Positions 1 through 7,375 of a stretch of DNA of 33,137 nt are shown piece by piece. Location of the stretch: IMG/VR virus record IMGVR_UViG_3300011261_000108, positions 1-33,137 of that record. One strand, given 5' to 3'. Position numbers and translations under genes: made by a program. The DNA is from a virus. The notes below the pieces were generated by a model. It was not told the origin of the DNA and made no database searches. It saw only the letters and a list, made by a program, of their open reading frames with translations. Position 1 is the stretch's first letter. Each line of letters starts with the position of its first letter.

Positions 1-271
1 GCGTGAAAGTTGGGGTTTTCTCTAAACATGGATAACCTATTTCACCGATCGGCCAATTGGATACTGGCTGATAAAAGCGATATGTTTTTTCAGTGTTGTT
101 GAAGTTTGCTGTGTCTTGACAAGTGTCAAAAGTATTATAGCACTCAGATCCAGCTGCGCCTGAAGCCGTACAGGGAGAAACGCCAAATGATTCAGCGCAA
201 TCATCCAGATACAACTCAACCGCTGTTACAGGAACTCTAACATCGGCAATCCGGCTAGTGTCATATGTCAT
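1..271 (-). CDS. Tail hub/tip protein, N-terminal part (cut by left edge)
   Basis: This is the first 90 codons of a gene that runs off the left edge. ATG at 271 is the first start after an in-frame TAG upstream, and it overlaps the end of the preceding gene by 11 bp. The segment holds several cysteines in a CYNTF-DTCQD-ANF-TKTYRF-like arrangement (here ECYNTFDTCQD, then KTYRFYQP) followed by GYPCLEKTP. I recognise this as the N-terminus of a large tail protein found after the tape measure and distal tail genes in siphophages. The missing remainder probably includes the C-terminal segment seen at the right edge of the window. The exact role, tail hub or receptor-proximal tip, is inferred from position only. 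Confidence 0.75.
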   Translation of the reverse strand, partial: MTYDTSRIADVRVPVTAVELYLDDCAESFGVSPCTASGAAGSECYNTFDTCQDTANFNNTEKTYRFYQPVSNWPIGEIGYPCLEKTPTFT

Positions 272-1025
272 ACAAGGCCGCGCAATCTAAAGAAAAATTC
301 AAGTTAAGTGTATCTGAATACTCTGGATACCTGATTTTATTAGCGATGCAATACGCCGCTTCTGTTGGGTAGTTTTCTTGATCCCATAAGAAATAGAACG
401 GATACAATTCAATATGATCAGCAAGATCATCCCAGTTTGCATCAATCCAAGTGCGCGTGATCTTTTGCTGGCGGATATTAATCTTTGAACCATTGTGACG
501 TAAGATCCGCCCTAAGTAAGCGCCGCCATGTGACATATTATTAAATATATTCCGATCTCTGTTTAAGTTTGCCGGAGCAAAGCCAACAGGTTGACCGCGT
601 TCAAGTGAAAGCGCTTCACCTAGAAAAAGATTTGCAAATAATGAGGCCGCGCCTGTACTAGAGATCTCAAATCTGAAGTATCGAGCATTTACGCTTGTAA
701 CTTTTTTGAATACAGTCACATTTTTTGTTGGCGTGTGAAGCGAATCAAGGCTTACTTCTTCACCAGCCCAGAGGCCAGTTGCAGAATATTCTGGGAGTAT
801 TGTGCCAGAGTTATCTTTTAAATTGCTTCCAGCAAAGCCCCAGCAATCAACATCAACAGCCGCGCCCATATCAATATTAAAGTAAACTGTTCCCGCTGCA
901 TTTGCCTTCCACCAGCTTGACGTTTTCCAGCTTTGCGCGTTTTCTTTTGCATATCCGGCAGCATCACTTGTTGTTGTGACTGTTCCAGATTTCACTAAGT
1001 TTGTATAGCCTATAAATGCACTCAT
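261..1025 (-). CDS. Distal tail / minor tail protein with discoidin-like N-terminal domain
   Basis: The 254-residue protein follows the tape measure gene directly (ATGA-type overlap at 1025), the place of distal tail or minor tail proteins. Residues about 30-140 look like a beta-sandwich of F5/8-type-C (discoidin) kind: WWKANAAGTVYFNIDMG, then a CWGFAGSNL turn and the RYFRFEIS strand typical of that fold. The C-terminal half has GGAYLGRILRHNG and YPFYFLWDQENYP segments, which suggests a tail-ring domain. If correct, it links the tail tube to the hub and may bind carbohydrate. The fold assignment is by eye; a plain minor tail protein is the fallback. Confidence 0.65.
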   Translation of the reverse strand: MSAFIGYTNLVKSGTVTTTSDAAGYAKENAQSWKTSSWWKANAAGTVYFNIDMGAAVDVDCWGFAGSNLKDNSGTILPEYSATGLWAGEEVSLDSLHTPTKNVTVFKKVTSVNARYFRFEISSTGAASLFANLFLGEALSLERGQPVGFAPANLNRDRNIFNNMSHGGAYLGRILRHNGSKINIRQQKITRTWIDANWDDLADHIELYPFYFLWDQENYPTEAAYCIANKIRYPEYSDTLNLNFSLDCAALYDI

Positions 1026-2857
1026 TATCCTGCCACTCTTAATTCTGCGCCATCGCCAATTTCTTCATTGATAGCCTCTAATAATTCACGGGTATTTTCT
1101 TTTGAGTATCCGTGACCCTCTAGAGTGATATTCACCACTTGCGCTCTTGGCTGCTCACCGCCTGAAGGGAGCGCCGTTGATCCTTCAGGTAAGCCAGAAG
1201 CAACTGGCGCTGAAGGCGAAGTTGATCCGCCGCCACCAATTGAACCACCTGAAGATGACTTGCTTCCAAATGAAGTTGATCTAATTGTATTTATTTGATT
1301 TAAGCCTTGAGCCAACATTAAGCCAGCCGGAATTAATCCCCAAGGATAGCCGCCAGCATTATCATACGATTTCATTACCGCTGACGGCAATGTGACAATT
1401 GCATTCGCAAGAGCAAAGGCTTTTTGAACCTCAAACGCTTCTTTGTTTTGTTTTGCCGCATTAGAAAGCATTAATGATCCATGCTTTAACGCGCCTTTAT
1501 AATCATTCTGTCTAATTGACTCAGTGAAGCCCAGAGCAGCCTGCTGAGATCCGGCTTGCATATTGAATAGGCGATCATAATATTCCATTTCAATAGCAAG
1601 TTTTTGCTCATTGCGATCACTGAGCGCTTCCATTTCTTCCTGCTCACGGATCGCTTTGTCCAGCATTGCATCCATTTCCATTTCAGCAATTTGATCTAAC
1701 TCGATCTGTTTAGTGTCTAATTTTGTTTGAGTTGGATCTGCTCCAGCACCGCCGCCAGTATCAGTTGGAGCCGGATCGCCAGCACCAGTGATCCCCATAT
1801 CTTCACGCATTGCTTTTAATTTTATATATGATTCTGTTAGTCGATCTGTGGAATTTTTCCACATATCTGAACCCACAGCGGCGCGACTTTGGATTAGCTC
1901 AAGATGTTTAATTTCATCAGTTAGCTTTTTGATTGGCGTTTCATCGCCCTCAAATAGATTCGCTAAATTCCGGCCTATTGCATCACCAAAATCATTCAAA
2001 GCATTAATGCCTTTCACAATACTGGACACCATCCCGATCACACCAGTTGTGATTGCGGCAAAGGCTTGTTTCGTTTGCTCATCCTGTAATACTTTGATCA
2101 ATTCTTCTGTTGCTTTTTTGGCCTCAATCAAATTGCCATCATCACCTTCTAAAAGATCACCAAAGGCATTGCCCAGAGATTTGAGAGCGCCGCCAAAAGT
2201 ATCACGCGCAGCTTTAGCAGATCCGCCAAACTGAACATTCAATTCCTTGAGTATTATTGCTTGAGCATCAGCCAGCCGATTTGTTTCAACTAATGATTTG
2301 ATCATATCTTTCTGATCAGTTGAAAACTGTATTCCTGATCGGCTTAATGCGCTTAAATTTGCAACAGGATCATTCAGCGCTTTACCCAATTGAATCGCCG
2401 CAGAATTGAGATCAGTTCCCATTCTCTCAGCAAGATCAAGCACCGCTTCAGTTGTTGCTGGTAAAACATCACCCTTGAGATTTGTAAAAGTAAGCAAGAT
2501 TGATTGCATACTCAAAATGGCTTCATCGCCATAATTGGTCACGCCCTGCAATGAGGCGGCCATAGCTTGAAGCTCTTGAGTTGTGAATCCGGCAGATCCG
2601 CCAGTTGATTTTATTGCAGCATCAAGCTGCTTAACAACGCGCTCCTGCTCAATACTTAGACTGATTATACTTTTGAAGGCTAATCCGAGGCCAGCCGCTC
2701 CAACAATAGTGCCAAGCCCAGAAAAAGCTGAGGAAAGTTTTTTTGCTTCTTTGGTATTATCTTTTGATTGACGCTCAAGTTTATCAAGGCTTTTTGTGGC
2801 CTTGACTATATCCTTAGAATCAACCTTTATTCCTAGTCTTGCAATATCTTCAGCCAT
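1025..2857 (-). CDS. Tape measure protein
   Basis: The 610-residue protein sits after the tail chaperone frameshift pair and before the distal tail gene. It begins with MAEDIARLGIKVDS, a common opening of tape measure proteins, followed by a coiled-coil stretch (residues 15-45), a glycine-rich hydrophobic segment near 48-66, long helical regions and a Gly/Ser-rich linker near 530-560. In siphophages tail length follows tape measure length at about 1.5 angstrom per residue, so a tail of about 90 nm is expected; that is an inference. The start codon lies inside the last codons of the frameshifted chaperone, so the two are probably translationally coupled. Confidence 0.9.
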   Translation of the reverse strand: MAEDIARLGIKVDSKDIVKATKSLDKLERQSKDNTKEAKKLSSAFSGLGTIVGAAGLGLAFKSIISLSIEQERVVKQLDAAIKSTGGSAGFTTQELQAMAASLQGVTNYGDEAILSMQSILLTFTNLKGDVLPATTEAVLDLAERMGTDLNSAAIQLGKALNDPVANLSALSRSGIQFSTDQKDMIKSLVETNRLADAQAIILKELNVQFGGSAKAARDTFGGALKSLGNAFGDLLEGDDGNLIEAKKATEELIKVLQDEQTKQAFAAITTGVIGMVSSIVKGINALNDFGDAIGRNLANLFEGDETPIKKLTDEIKHLELIQSRAAVGSDMWKNSTDRLTESYIKLKAMREDMGITGAGDPAPTDTGGGAGADPTQTKLDTKQIELDQIAEMEMDAMLDKAIREQEEMEALSDRNEQKLAIEMEYYDRLFNMQAGSQQAALGFTESIRQNDYKGALKHGSLMLSNAAKQNKEAFEVQKAFALANAIVTLPSAVMKSYDNAGGYPWGLIPAGLMLAQGLNQINTIRSTSFGSKSSSGGSIGGGGSTSPSAPVASGLPEGSTALPSGGEQPRAQVVNITLEGHGYSKENTRELLEAINEEIGDGAELRVAG

Positions 2858-3532
2858 TGTTCACATTCCAAGTCCTATTGATCTCAAGTAAGGTCAAACA
2901 TTCCCATGAGGAAAGTTTTGCCCCTGTATTGCTTTGATAATGTTTCAAATCAGTATGTGAAATACTATCACAACCATCACGAAGCTCTATGAATATAGTC
3001 CATAAATACTTCAATTCTTCCCGAAGTTTAACTTCATTCTCTAATTCTTCAGGCGTAAAACCTGAAGATTTTTGAACCTGCTTCCACTGGTCTATTCGTC
3101 TAACTTTTGATTCTTTGTTGTATCCGTTAGCGTGTGCTGTCCACTTAGTAAACTCTAAGATCTCACTCGCTAACTTTTGGTAAAATTTACGCGATTAAAA
3201 ATAAACCCATCAGCTTGATCCATGACATAAGGCGCATTGATATAAAGCTGTTTTGCCAGCTTCTTAGAGAAATCCAGCGGCTTCCCTTTAGAGTTGAAGC
3301 CTTCCCAGCCAATAGTCACTTTGGCCAGTGATTCAGCTCTCAATGCTTCATGATCACCTTTAAGATCTTTTAAAATCTCACGGCTCATTTCAGCCTTTGC
3401 TTTTCTGAAAGCCTTTGAATCAACGCCAGCCAAGATTAAAAACATATCAAGTGGCTTGCCGTTTTCATCATTAACTTGCATTTTTGCACCTTTGCTGTGG
3501 CGCTCTACAGTATAGAGTTCGTCAACATTCAT
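2850..3532 (-). CDS. Tail assembly chaperone, long form by -1 frameshift (gpGT-like)
   Basis: The zero-frame chaperone ends at TAG 3170-3172. The -1 frame is open from before that stop down to TGA at 2850-2852, giving 110 extra codons, and this frame has no ATG suited to independent translation. The heptamer A AAT TTT at 3188-3182, six bases before the zero-frame AAA-AGT-TAG, has the X XXY YYZ form in the right register. Slippage there gives a fusion of about 227 residues (117 from the zero frame plus 110). The extension is charged, has tryptophans and ends overlapping the tape measure ATG. This reproduces the lambda G/GT layout. It has not been tested for this phage. Confidence 0.8.
3170..3532 (-). 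CDS. Tail assembly chaperone, short form (gpG-like)
   Basis: The 120-residue protein lies between the major tail protein and the tape measure gene, the position of lambda gpG. Its C-terminus (a helix, then DGFIFNRVNFTKS) matches the ending common among siphophage tail chaperones, where an acidic-hydrophobic helix precedes a D/N-R-x-NF motif. The protein is expected to coat the tape measure during tail assembly and not to be in the virion. The frameshift site lies within its last four codons. The start ATG at 3532 has an AAAGGTAG-type ribosome site about ten bases upstream. Confidence 0.85.
   Translation of the reverse strand: MNVDELYTVERHSKGAKMQVNDENGKPLDMFLILAGVDSKAFRKAKAEMSREILKDLKGDHEALRAESLAKVTIGWEGFNSKGKPLDFSKKLAKQLYINAPYVMDQADGFIFNRVNFTKS
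3182..3188 (-). other. Slippery heptamer A AAT TTT for -1 frameshift
   Basis: On the minus strand the bases read A AAT TTT in the zero frame GTA-AAT-TTT-ACC. Both tRNAs can re-pair after a one-base backward slip: AAT to AAA, and TTT to TTT. The zero-frame stop follows nine bases later, and the -1 frame stays open for 110 codons up to the tape measure gene. I did not identify a clear stimulatory stem-loop or an upstream Shine-Dalgarno element by eye. Confidence 0.75.
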
Positions 3533-3548
3533 GGTTAATTTCTACCTT

Positions 3549-4490
3549 TTAGATTGGGTTACGTTCAATAGTTAAATTTGAGCCTTCTGTGCTGTCATAT
3601 AAAGCAGTAAAAGGCATTGAGATTGTTACCTCACCTTCACCAGAAACATCAGGTTGACCGCCTGTGTATTTGATATTTGGGAGAGTGAAATTGTACTCAT
3701 TGCCAACCGGATCAACTAAAGTGAAGATCAGCGCTGAAGCTGTTTCATTGATGAATTTCTCAAGCAATGTTTTACTCTGGAAAAATACGCCAAGCGTACC
3801 TGTCACGCGGCTTTTTCCGATCGATGGCTCCTCAGTCACGTCTGAACCAACAACAAACAGCGGGTTGATGCCATTCTCGAGAGTCATTTCAAGAGAAGTC
3901 ACAACGCCAATTGCCGATCCGCCTTCAGTGATTGTGCCGCTGAATGAATCAAATGGCTCAGTTGTTGAGGCTGCGTTATAACTTGCGCCAGCAATTTCAG
4001 CTGTTCCAATTGAACTATCTTGAGCAATCGTGCCAAATGAGCCTGTGACCATTGCATCAGGAGCGACTGAAAGATTGAAAGTGTTCATTTCAACCCCAGT
4101 GTATCTGTGCCATTCAGGAACAGTTAAATTCGCAAACTTACGCTCAACAGTGAAGCTGCGGCGAGTTGTTCCAACTTGAAGCTGATCGGTTCCAACTGAA
4201 GGCGTATCAGTTGCCCACGTCCCACAAAGCACAGCTTCAAGGAAATCATCAAAACTGCCATATGACAATTCAATTCCAATATCACCTGATACAGATTTGT
4301 TGCCGTGTCGGAAATGCGCGATTTGTCGATCATCCCGCAATTCAGTTGATTCAAATGTTGTTTTTGACAAGCCCAGCGAAGTTGACACATGACGAACATC
4401 ATCAAAAGTCGGAGTTGCCGGAGTTGTTCCATAGGTCACTTCTGGAATATAGGCCATTGAGTGACGAGCGCCTGTTGCTGTTTTAGCCAT
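3549..4490 (-). CDS. Major tail (tube) protein
   Basis: The 313-residue protein opens with MAKTATGARHSMAYIPE and YGTTPATPTFDDVRH, the usual start of the phage tail tube protein family in which a short N-terminal arm precedes a beta-rich tube domain. Residues 40-85 carry STSLGLSKTTFES and LSYGSFDDFLEAVLCG, further family features. It is followed by the chaperone pair and tape measure gene, as expected. About 40 residues near 170-215 may form an Ig-like surface insertion, which I only infer. The ribosome site GAGGACTT is well placed before ATG 4490. High expression is expected for this gene. Confidence 0.88.
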   Translation of the reverse strand: MAKTATGARHSMAYIPEVTYGTTPATPTFDDVRHVSTSLGLSKTTFESTELRDDRQIAHFRHGNKSVSGDIGIELSYGSFDDFLEAVLCGTWATDTPSVGTDQLQVGTTRRSFTVERKFANLTVPEWHRYTGVEMNTFNLSVAPDAMVTGSFGTIAQDSSIGTAEIAGASYNAASTTEPFDSFSGTITEGGSAIGVVTSLEMTLENGINPLFVVGSDVTEEPSIGKSRVTGTLGVFFQSKTLLEKFINETASALIFTLVDPVGNEYNFTLPNIKYTGGQPDVSGEGEVTISMPFTALYDSTEGSNLTIERNPI

Positions 4491-4493
4491 TTG

Positions 4494-4913
4494 TTAAGTC
4501 CTCGCTTCTGTATATGAAATATAGCTAATTTCAAGAATAATTTGATACCAGCCATCAGCATTGTTGATCGCCGCTTGTCTACTTACTGATCTGATTCTTA
4601 CATTCCGCCCGTTGTAGGTCAAATCCGTTCCGCGTTTGAATTGATCGGCTATTGTATCAGCCATTTCAAGCGCTTCTTTTTTGCCTTGCCCCGCCTTTGA
4701 GAATACATCAATTTGATATATTCCAATATTCATATCTTGACCAGCATCACCCAGAGAAGCCTGATTGACATCGCCAGCAATTAAAGTTGGCCTGATATAC
4801 AGCGTCCCTATTTCCGGCTCATATTCAAAATTTTCCCACGCGACAGGAGGCTTCCCAACCATATCATTCAAGTGGCTTTCAAGGGCGGCGCTTATGTCAA
4901 CAAAGATGCTCAT
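4494..4913 (-). CDS. Tail terminator (DUF4128-type)
   Basis: The 139-residue protein is of the size and pattern of tail terminator proteins of the DUF4128 kind: an N-terminal helix (VDISAALESHLNDM), a PVAWENF-type strand, the YIRPTLIAG turn, a QIDVFSK strand and a C-terminal LEISY strand. It lies between the HK97-gp10-like gene and the tail tube gene, the usual place for this function. It would cap the finished tail tube and join it to the head connector. It overlaps the upstream gene by four bases (ATGA-type junction at 4910-4913), so translation is probably coupled. Confidence 0.75.
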   Translation of the reverse strand: MSIFVDISAALESHLNDMVGKPPVAWENFEYEPEIGTLYIRPTLIAGDVNQASLGDAGQDMNIGIYQIDVFSKAGQGKKEALEMADTIADQFKRGTDLTYNGRNVRIRSVSRQAAINNADGWYQIILEISYISYTEART

Positions 4914-5350
4914 TTTCTTTCTTTTCTCGCTTTATCTGCCACAATTTTCTTAAATTCTGCAATGGTCACTTTCACCATTCCAGATGGCGCTTGATCACTT
5001 CTGCCGTTCTCAATCACATCAGCATAAGGCAAATTATTAGTGATATAGATTGAATCACCTATTTTGGCTCTAGCCATATTTGCGTTTCCGTTATTGATAG
5101 TTTTCCCGCCATTCTTATCTTCTTTGTTAATTTCACCATCAGCCGGAGTGTTGATCTGCACTTGCCAGTTTGCTCTTAATCTGCCGCCAGTATAACCTTT
5201 CGGCGCTTTCCCTTTCCATGTTGAAGGATTGCCCACTGGCGTTCTTTTGACTATTTTCCCAAATAAAGACAAAGCCGTTCCACGAAAAACAGCGCTGGCT
5301 GCTTTTTGCGTCTTATCATTAAAGCTCTTTATCTGGCTATTAAAGCTCAT
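4910..5350 (-). CDS. HK97 gp10-like tail completion protein
   Basis: The 146-residue basic protein has the family signature of HK97 gp10-like proteins: an N-terminal amphipathic helix, then VFRGTALSLFGKIVKRTPVG, followed by a G-x-LRANWQ motif, and near the C-terminus NNLPYADVIENG. The RTPV-GxLRxxW-YA-xxIExG order is diagnostic. These proteins act at tail completion or the neck, comparable to lambda gpZ. The ribosome site GAGGAAAT precedes ATG 5350, which also lies in the stop region of the upstream gene. Confidence 0.85.
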   Translation of the reverse strand: MSFNSQIKSFNDKTQKAASAVFRGTALSLFGKIVKRTPVGNPSTWKGKAPKGYTGGRLRANWQVQINTPADGEINKEDKNGGKTINNGNANMARAKIGDSIYITNNLPYADVIENGRSDQAPSGMVKVTIAEFKKIVADKARKERK

Positions 5351-5706
5351 TATTTCCTCAATTGAAGCTCATAAATAACGGGAACACCGCTGGGAGAGGT
5401 AACTTTAACACTCATTACCCGATATATAATCGAGTCAATTGTTATCTCATCGCCTGATTCTGGAGCTGTATCAGTAGCCTCTAATATTAGACGAATATCG
5501 CCAGACTCAATGATCGTGCCATCAATCTGAGTTTTGTTGTAATTAAATGCAGCGCCATAACCCTGAAATGTACTTACTGATGAAGTATTTTCACCGGCAA
5601 CAGGATCGAAACCACTAGAAACCTCACGACTTAGAGTTAAAAGCTGGCCTTTGCCTTTTAGTAAGTTGAGAGCCGTTGCTTTTAAATTTGTGTAAAATTC
5701 AGACAC
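5350..5706 (-). CDS. Head closure / stopper-like protein
   Basis: A small beta-rich protein of 118-121 residues located between the connector adaptor and the gp10-like gene, the place of head closure or stopper proteins. It contains SSVSTFQGYGAAFNY, a DIRLILEATDTAPESGDEITIDS turn and VMSVKVTSPSGVPVIYELQLRK at the end, matching the strand pattern of such proteins. The start is unclear: a TTG at 5715 has an AAAAGG only two bases upstream, while GTG at 5706 has better spacing, and I chose the latter. Both lie inside the end of the upstream gene. Confidence 0.65.
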   Translation of the reverse strand: MSEFYTNLKATALNLLKGKGQLLTLSREVSSGFDPVAGENTSSVSTFQGYGAAFNYNKTQIDGTIIESGDIRLILEATDTAPESGDEITIDSIIYRVMSVKVTSPSGVPVIYELQLRK

Positions 5707-6181
5707 GATATGCAAAGCCTTTTGATTTCACAAGTTTCGCTGCTTTCGTTTCAGCGGCTTTCAAATATGTTTGACTTAAAGCGCCTGAAGAATATTCAAC
5801 TTCAATATCCCCAACTTTTTCCTTAATTGTTTCACGCGGAACATTGGCCAAAGGATTGACACCCGAATCAATACCAATGGCATTCTCCATCTGAGCTTGT
5901 TTAAGCAGCTCAGGGATCTCATCTGAATCAACATAATACCCATCAATCATCACGCCCACACGCGGCCACTGGAGCGCCTGAGATTCGGTTGCTTTATCAC
6001 CTTTAAAGTTAAGCGACTCAATATAATCCATTGCCTGAATCAAAAGGATTGCTTTTGCAGCATCATCAGCCGCCGTTAATGTGACACCGCGATCAGTTGC
6101 ATACGTTGTCAATTCTGCTTCTGTGACATAGGAATTTGAATTTGCTTTTCCGCTGCCATCTTCAATCACTAATACTGCCAT
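5699..6181 (-). CDS. Head-tail connector adaptor (often mislabelled DnaT-like)
   Basis: The 160-residue protein begins MAVLVIEDGSGKANSNSYVT, then has a helix ending in AILLIQAMDYIES and the ALQWPR motif. The IEDG-ANSYV / A-x-DYIE / QALQWPR series is the mark of a family commonly annotated as putative DnaT-like ssDNA-binding protein. Its constant position between the coat and tail genes makes a head-tail adaptor much more likely than a replication role. The ribosome site AGAGGGAT lies upstream of ATG 6181. The 3' end overlaps the next gene. Confidence 0.8.
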   Translation of the reverse strand: MAVLVIEDGSGKANSNSYVTEAELTTYATDRGVTLTAADDAAKAILLIQAMDYIESLNFKGDKATESQALQWPRVGVMIDGYYVDSDEIPELLKQAQMENAIGIDSGVNPLANVPRETIKEKVGDIEVEYSSGALSQTYLKAAETKAAKLVKSKGFAYRV

Positions 6182-6184
6182 TTT

Positions 6185-7066
6185 CTATCCCTCTGGATGC
6201 CCTTGAGCTTTTATTTGAAACAAGTTTAATGCTGAAAGATTGTCTTGTATATACACCTCAAGCCGATCACCTTGATCGCCATCTAATCGCAACACCGATC
6301 CAACTCGATTGAATGAGCCGCGCCCTGATGTGCCGTAAGTGCCGCCACCTGTTGAGCGTGTATCAAAATCAACATCATACATATCAGCTTTTATATCAGA
6401 ATTAGTTTTCCAATTTGTTAGCGTTCCATATTGGCCGCTTACTTTTGCTCTAATCAGAACACCATTTGCTAATGGATTAAGATTACCAAATAAACCAAGA
6501 TCGCCAGCTGTGCCGTGTGTCATTGTGATGAGTATCCGGCATATATGCCACACTTCTCCAGCTTCAGGCGCAGTCCAATACTCAAGCGGATTGGCCATTG
6601 TGCCGACAGCAGCCATATCAAGAGCAACAAGCGTGATTGTATCGCCTATTGCATGTGCTTTATCAAGCCTTCGATCTAAAGTGAATACATTGCCAACAAT
6701 ATTTGTGATTTGTGGATGAGTTGTTTCAACAGAGGTTGTGTTGACGTGGATATAATCGCCAATAGTGAAACCAGTAGCATCAGCAACAGTGATTTCATAT
6801 TCTGCGCCATCACCAATAGTCGCAACTGCCAGCGTGGTAGCAACACCAGAATGAATGTGTAAATATTTGTTTACTATTTGATTATGAACATCAGCATCAT
6901 GGACATTCAGAACATATTTATCTGTTAAGGCATCGTAATAGGAGCTTAATGGATTATTGTTGCCATCAAGTAATTTTATAGGCAGCCCATTAGTTTCAGT
7001 GACGATCCGAGGGTTTGCACCCTCTTGATCGCTTGACACCGATAAATGAGAGCCATTTTTTGCCAT
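6185..7066 (-). CDS. Putative virion structural protein
   Basis: The 293-residue protein lies between the HeH-domain gene and the connector adaptor. I do not recognise a named family. It is rich in Gly, Thr and Asn and predicted beta strands, with a repeated pattern of the form GDxIHVN / GDTITLV near residues 105-155, seen in phage surface and adhesion proteins, then EVWHICRILITMTHG and a Gly/Ser-rich loop near 245-255. The size and place suggest a head decoration or head fibre protein. The start ATG at 7066 overlaps the stop of the upstream gene (TAATG), so it is probably coupled. Confidence 0.55.
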   Translation of the reverse strand: MAKNGSHLSVSSDQEGANPRIVTETNGLPIKLLDGNNNPLSSYYDALTDKYVLNVHDADVHNQIVNKYLHIHSGVATTLAVATIGDGAEYEITVADATGFTIGDYIHVNTTSVETTHPQITNIVGNVFTLDRRLDKAHAIGDTITLVALDMAAVGTMANPLEYWTAPEAGEVWHICRILITMTHGTAGDLGLFGNLNPLANGVLIRAKVSGQYGTLTNWKTNSDIKADMYDVDFDTRSTGGGTYGTSGRGSFNRVGSVLRLDGDQGDRLEVYIQDNLSALNLFQIKAQGHPEG

Positions 7067-7305
7067 TATTCAGCCGGTTTATTCTCATCAAATAACTTTT
7101 GCAAAGTTTCCTGATCGGCTTTTTTATCAAACTCAACATTGAGTTTTTTCAATTCTTTTTGAAGTTGTTTTACAGTCAATGCTTTTGGAGCTTCAGCAGG
7201 TTTTTCAACAAAAAGCTCATCATCTTTTGCCATATCGCATTCATTGATCACAACAAAATCATTCGGATGATCTTTACGTTTCACTTTTACAGTTTTAACT
7301 GGCAT
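7066..7305 (-). CDS. Small protein with HeH/LEM-like C-terminal domain
   Basis: I place the start at ATG 7305 because GGGAGA lies seven bases before it; a longer frame upstream has no ribosome site. The 79-residue protein starts MPVKTVKVKRKD with a lysine-rich strand, has a middle of VINECDMAKDDELFVEKPAEAP, and ends with a helix-extended-loop-helix motif (LTVKQLQKELKKL, then FDKKADQETLQKLF). Such HeH/LEM domains appear in small proteins next to phage coat genes. The role is unknown; a capsid accessory part is likely. Confidence 0.65.
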   Translation of the reverse strand: MPVKTVKVKRKDHPNDFVVINECDMAKDDELFVEKPAEAPKALTVKQLQKELKKLNVEFDKKADQETLQKLFDENKPAE

Positions 7306-7330
7306 TTCTTTTCTCCCGTGTAGGTTTATG

Positions 7331-7365
7331 AACAAACAAGATTGCCCTCTCAATGAGAAGGCAAT
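7331..7365 (-). terminator. Partial terminator after the coat gene
   Basis: On the minus strand, bases 7365-7341 form a stem of 11 pairs (ATTGCCTTCTC against GAGAGGGCAAT, one G-T wobble) around an ATT loop. It is followed by the T-rich CTTGTTTGTT at 7340-7331. It begins 11 bases after the coat stop codon. The T tract is interrupted, so partial read-through to the tail genes is plausible and would lower their expression relative to coat. Confidence 0.7.
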
Positions 7366-7375
7366 TGTGATGCTC

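Noticed and set aside
37-219. 60-codon minus-strand frame starting MSCIW at the left edge
   Set aside because: It lies in another frame of the tail hub gene, whose conserved cysteine motifs are in the frame starting at 271.
1788-2234. Plus-strand frame of 148 codons opposite the tape measure gene
   Set aside because: Serine- and leucine-rich antisense shadow of a clear tape measure protein, without a ribosome site.
4124-4486. Two overlapping frames of about 100 codons on both strands in the tail tube gene
   Set aside because: Both are shadows of the tube protein, which has clear family motifs.
6339-6719. Plus-strand frame of 126 codons
   Set aside because: Antisense to a continuous structural gene; no ribosome site and no plausible promoter.
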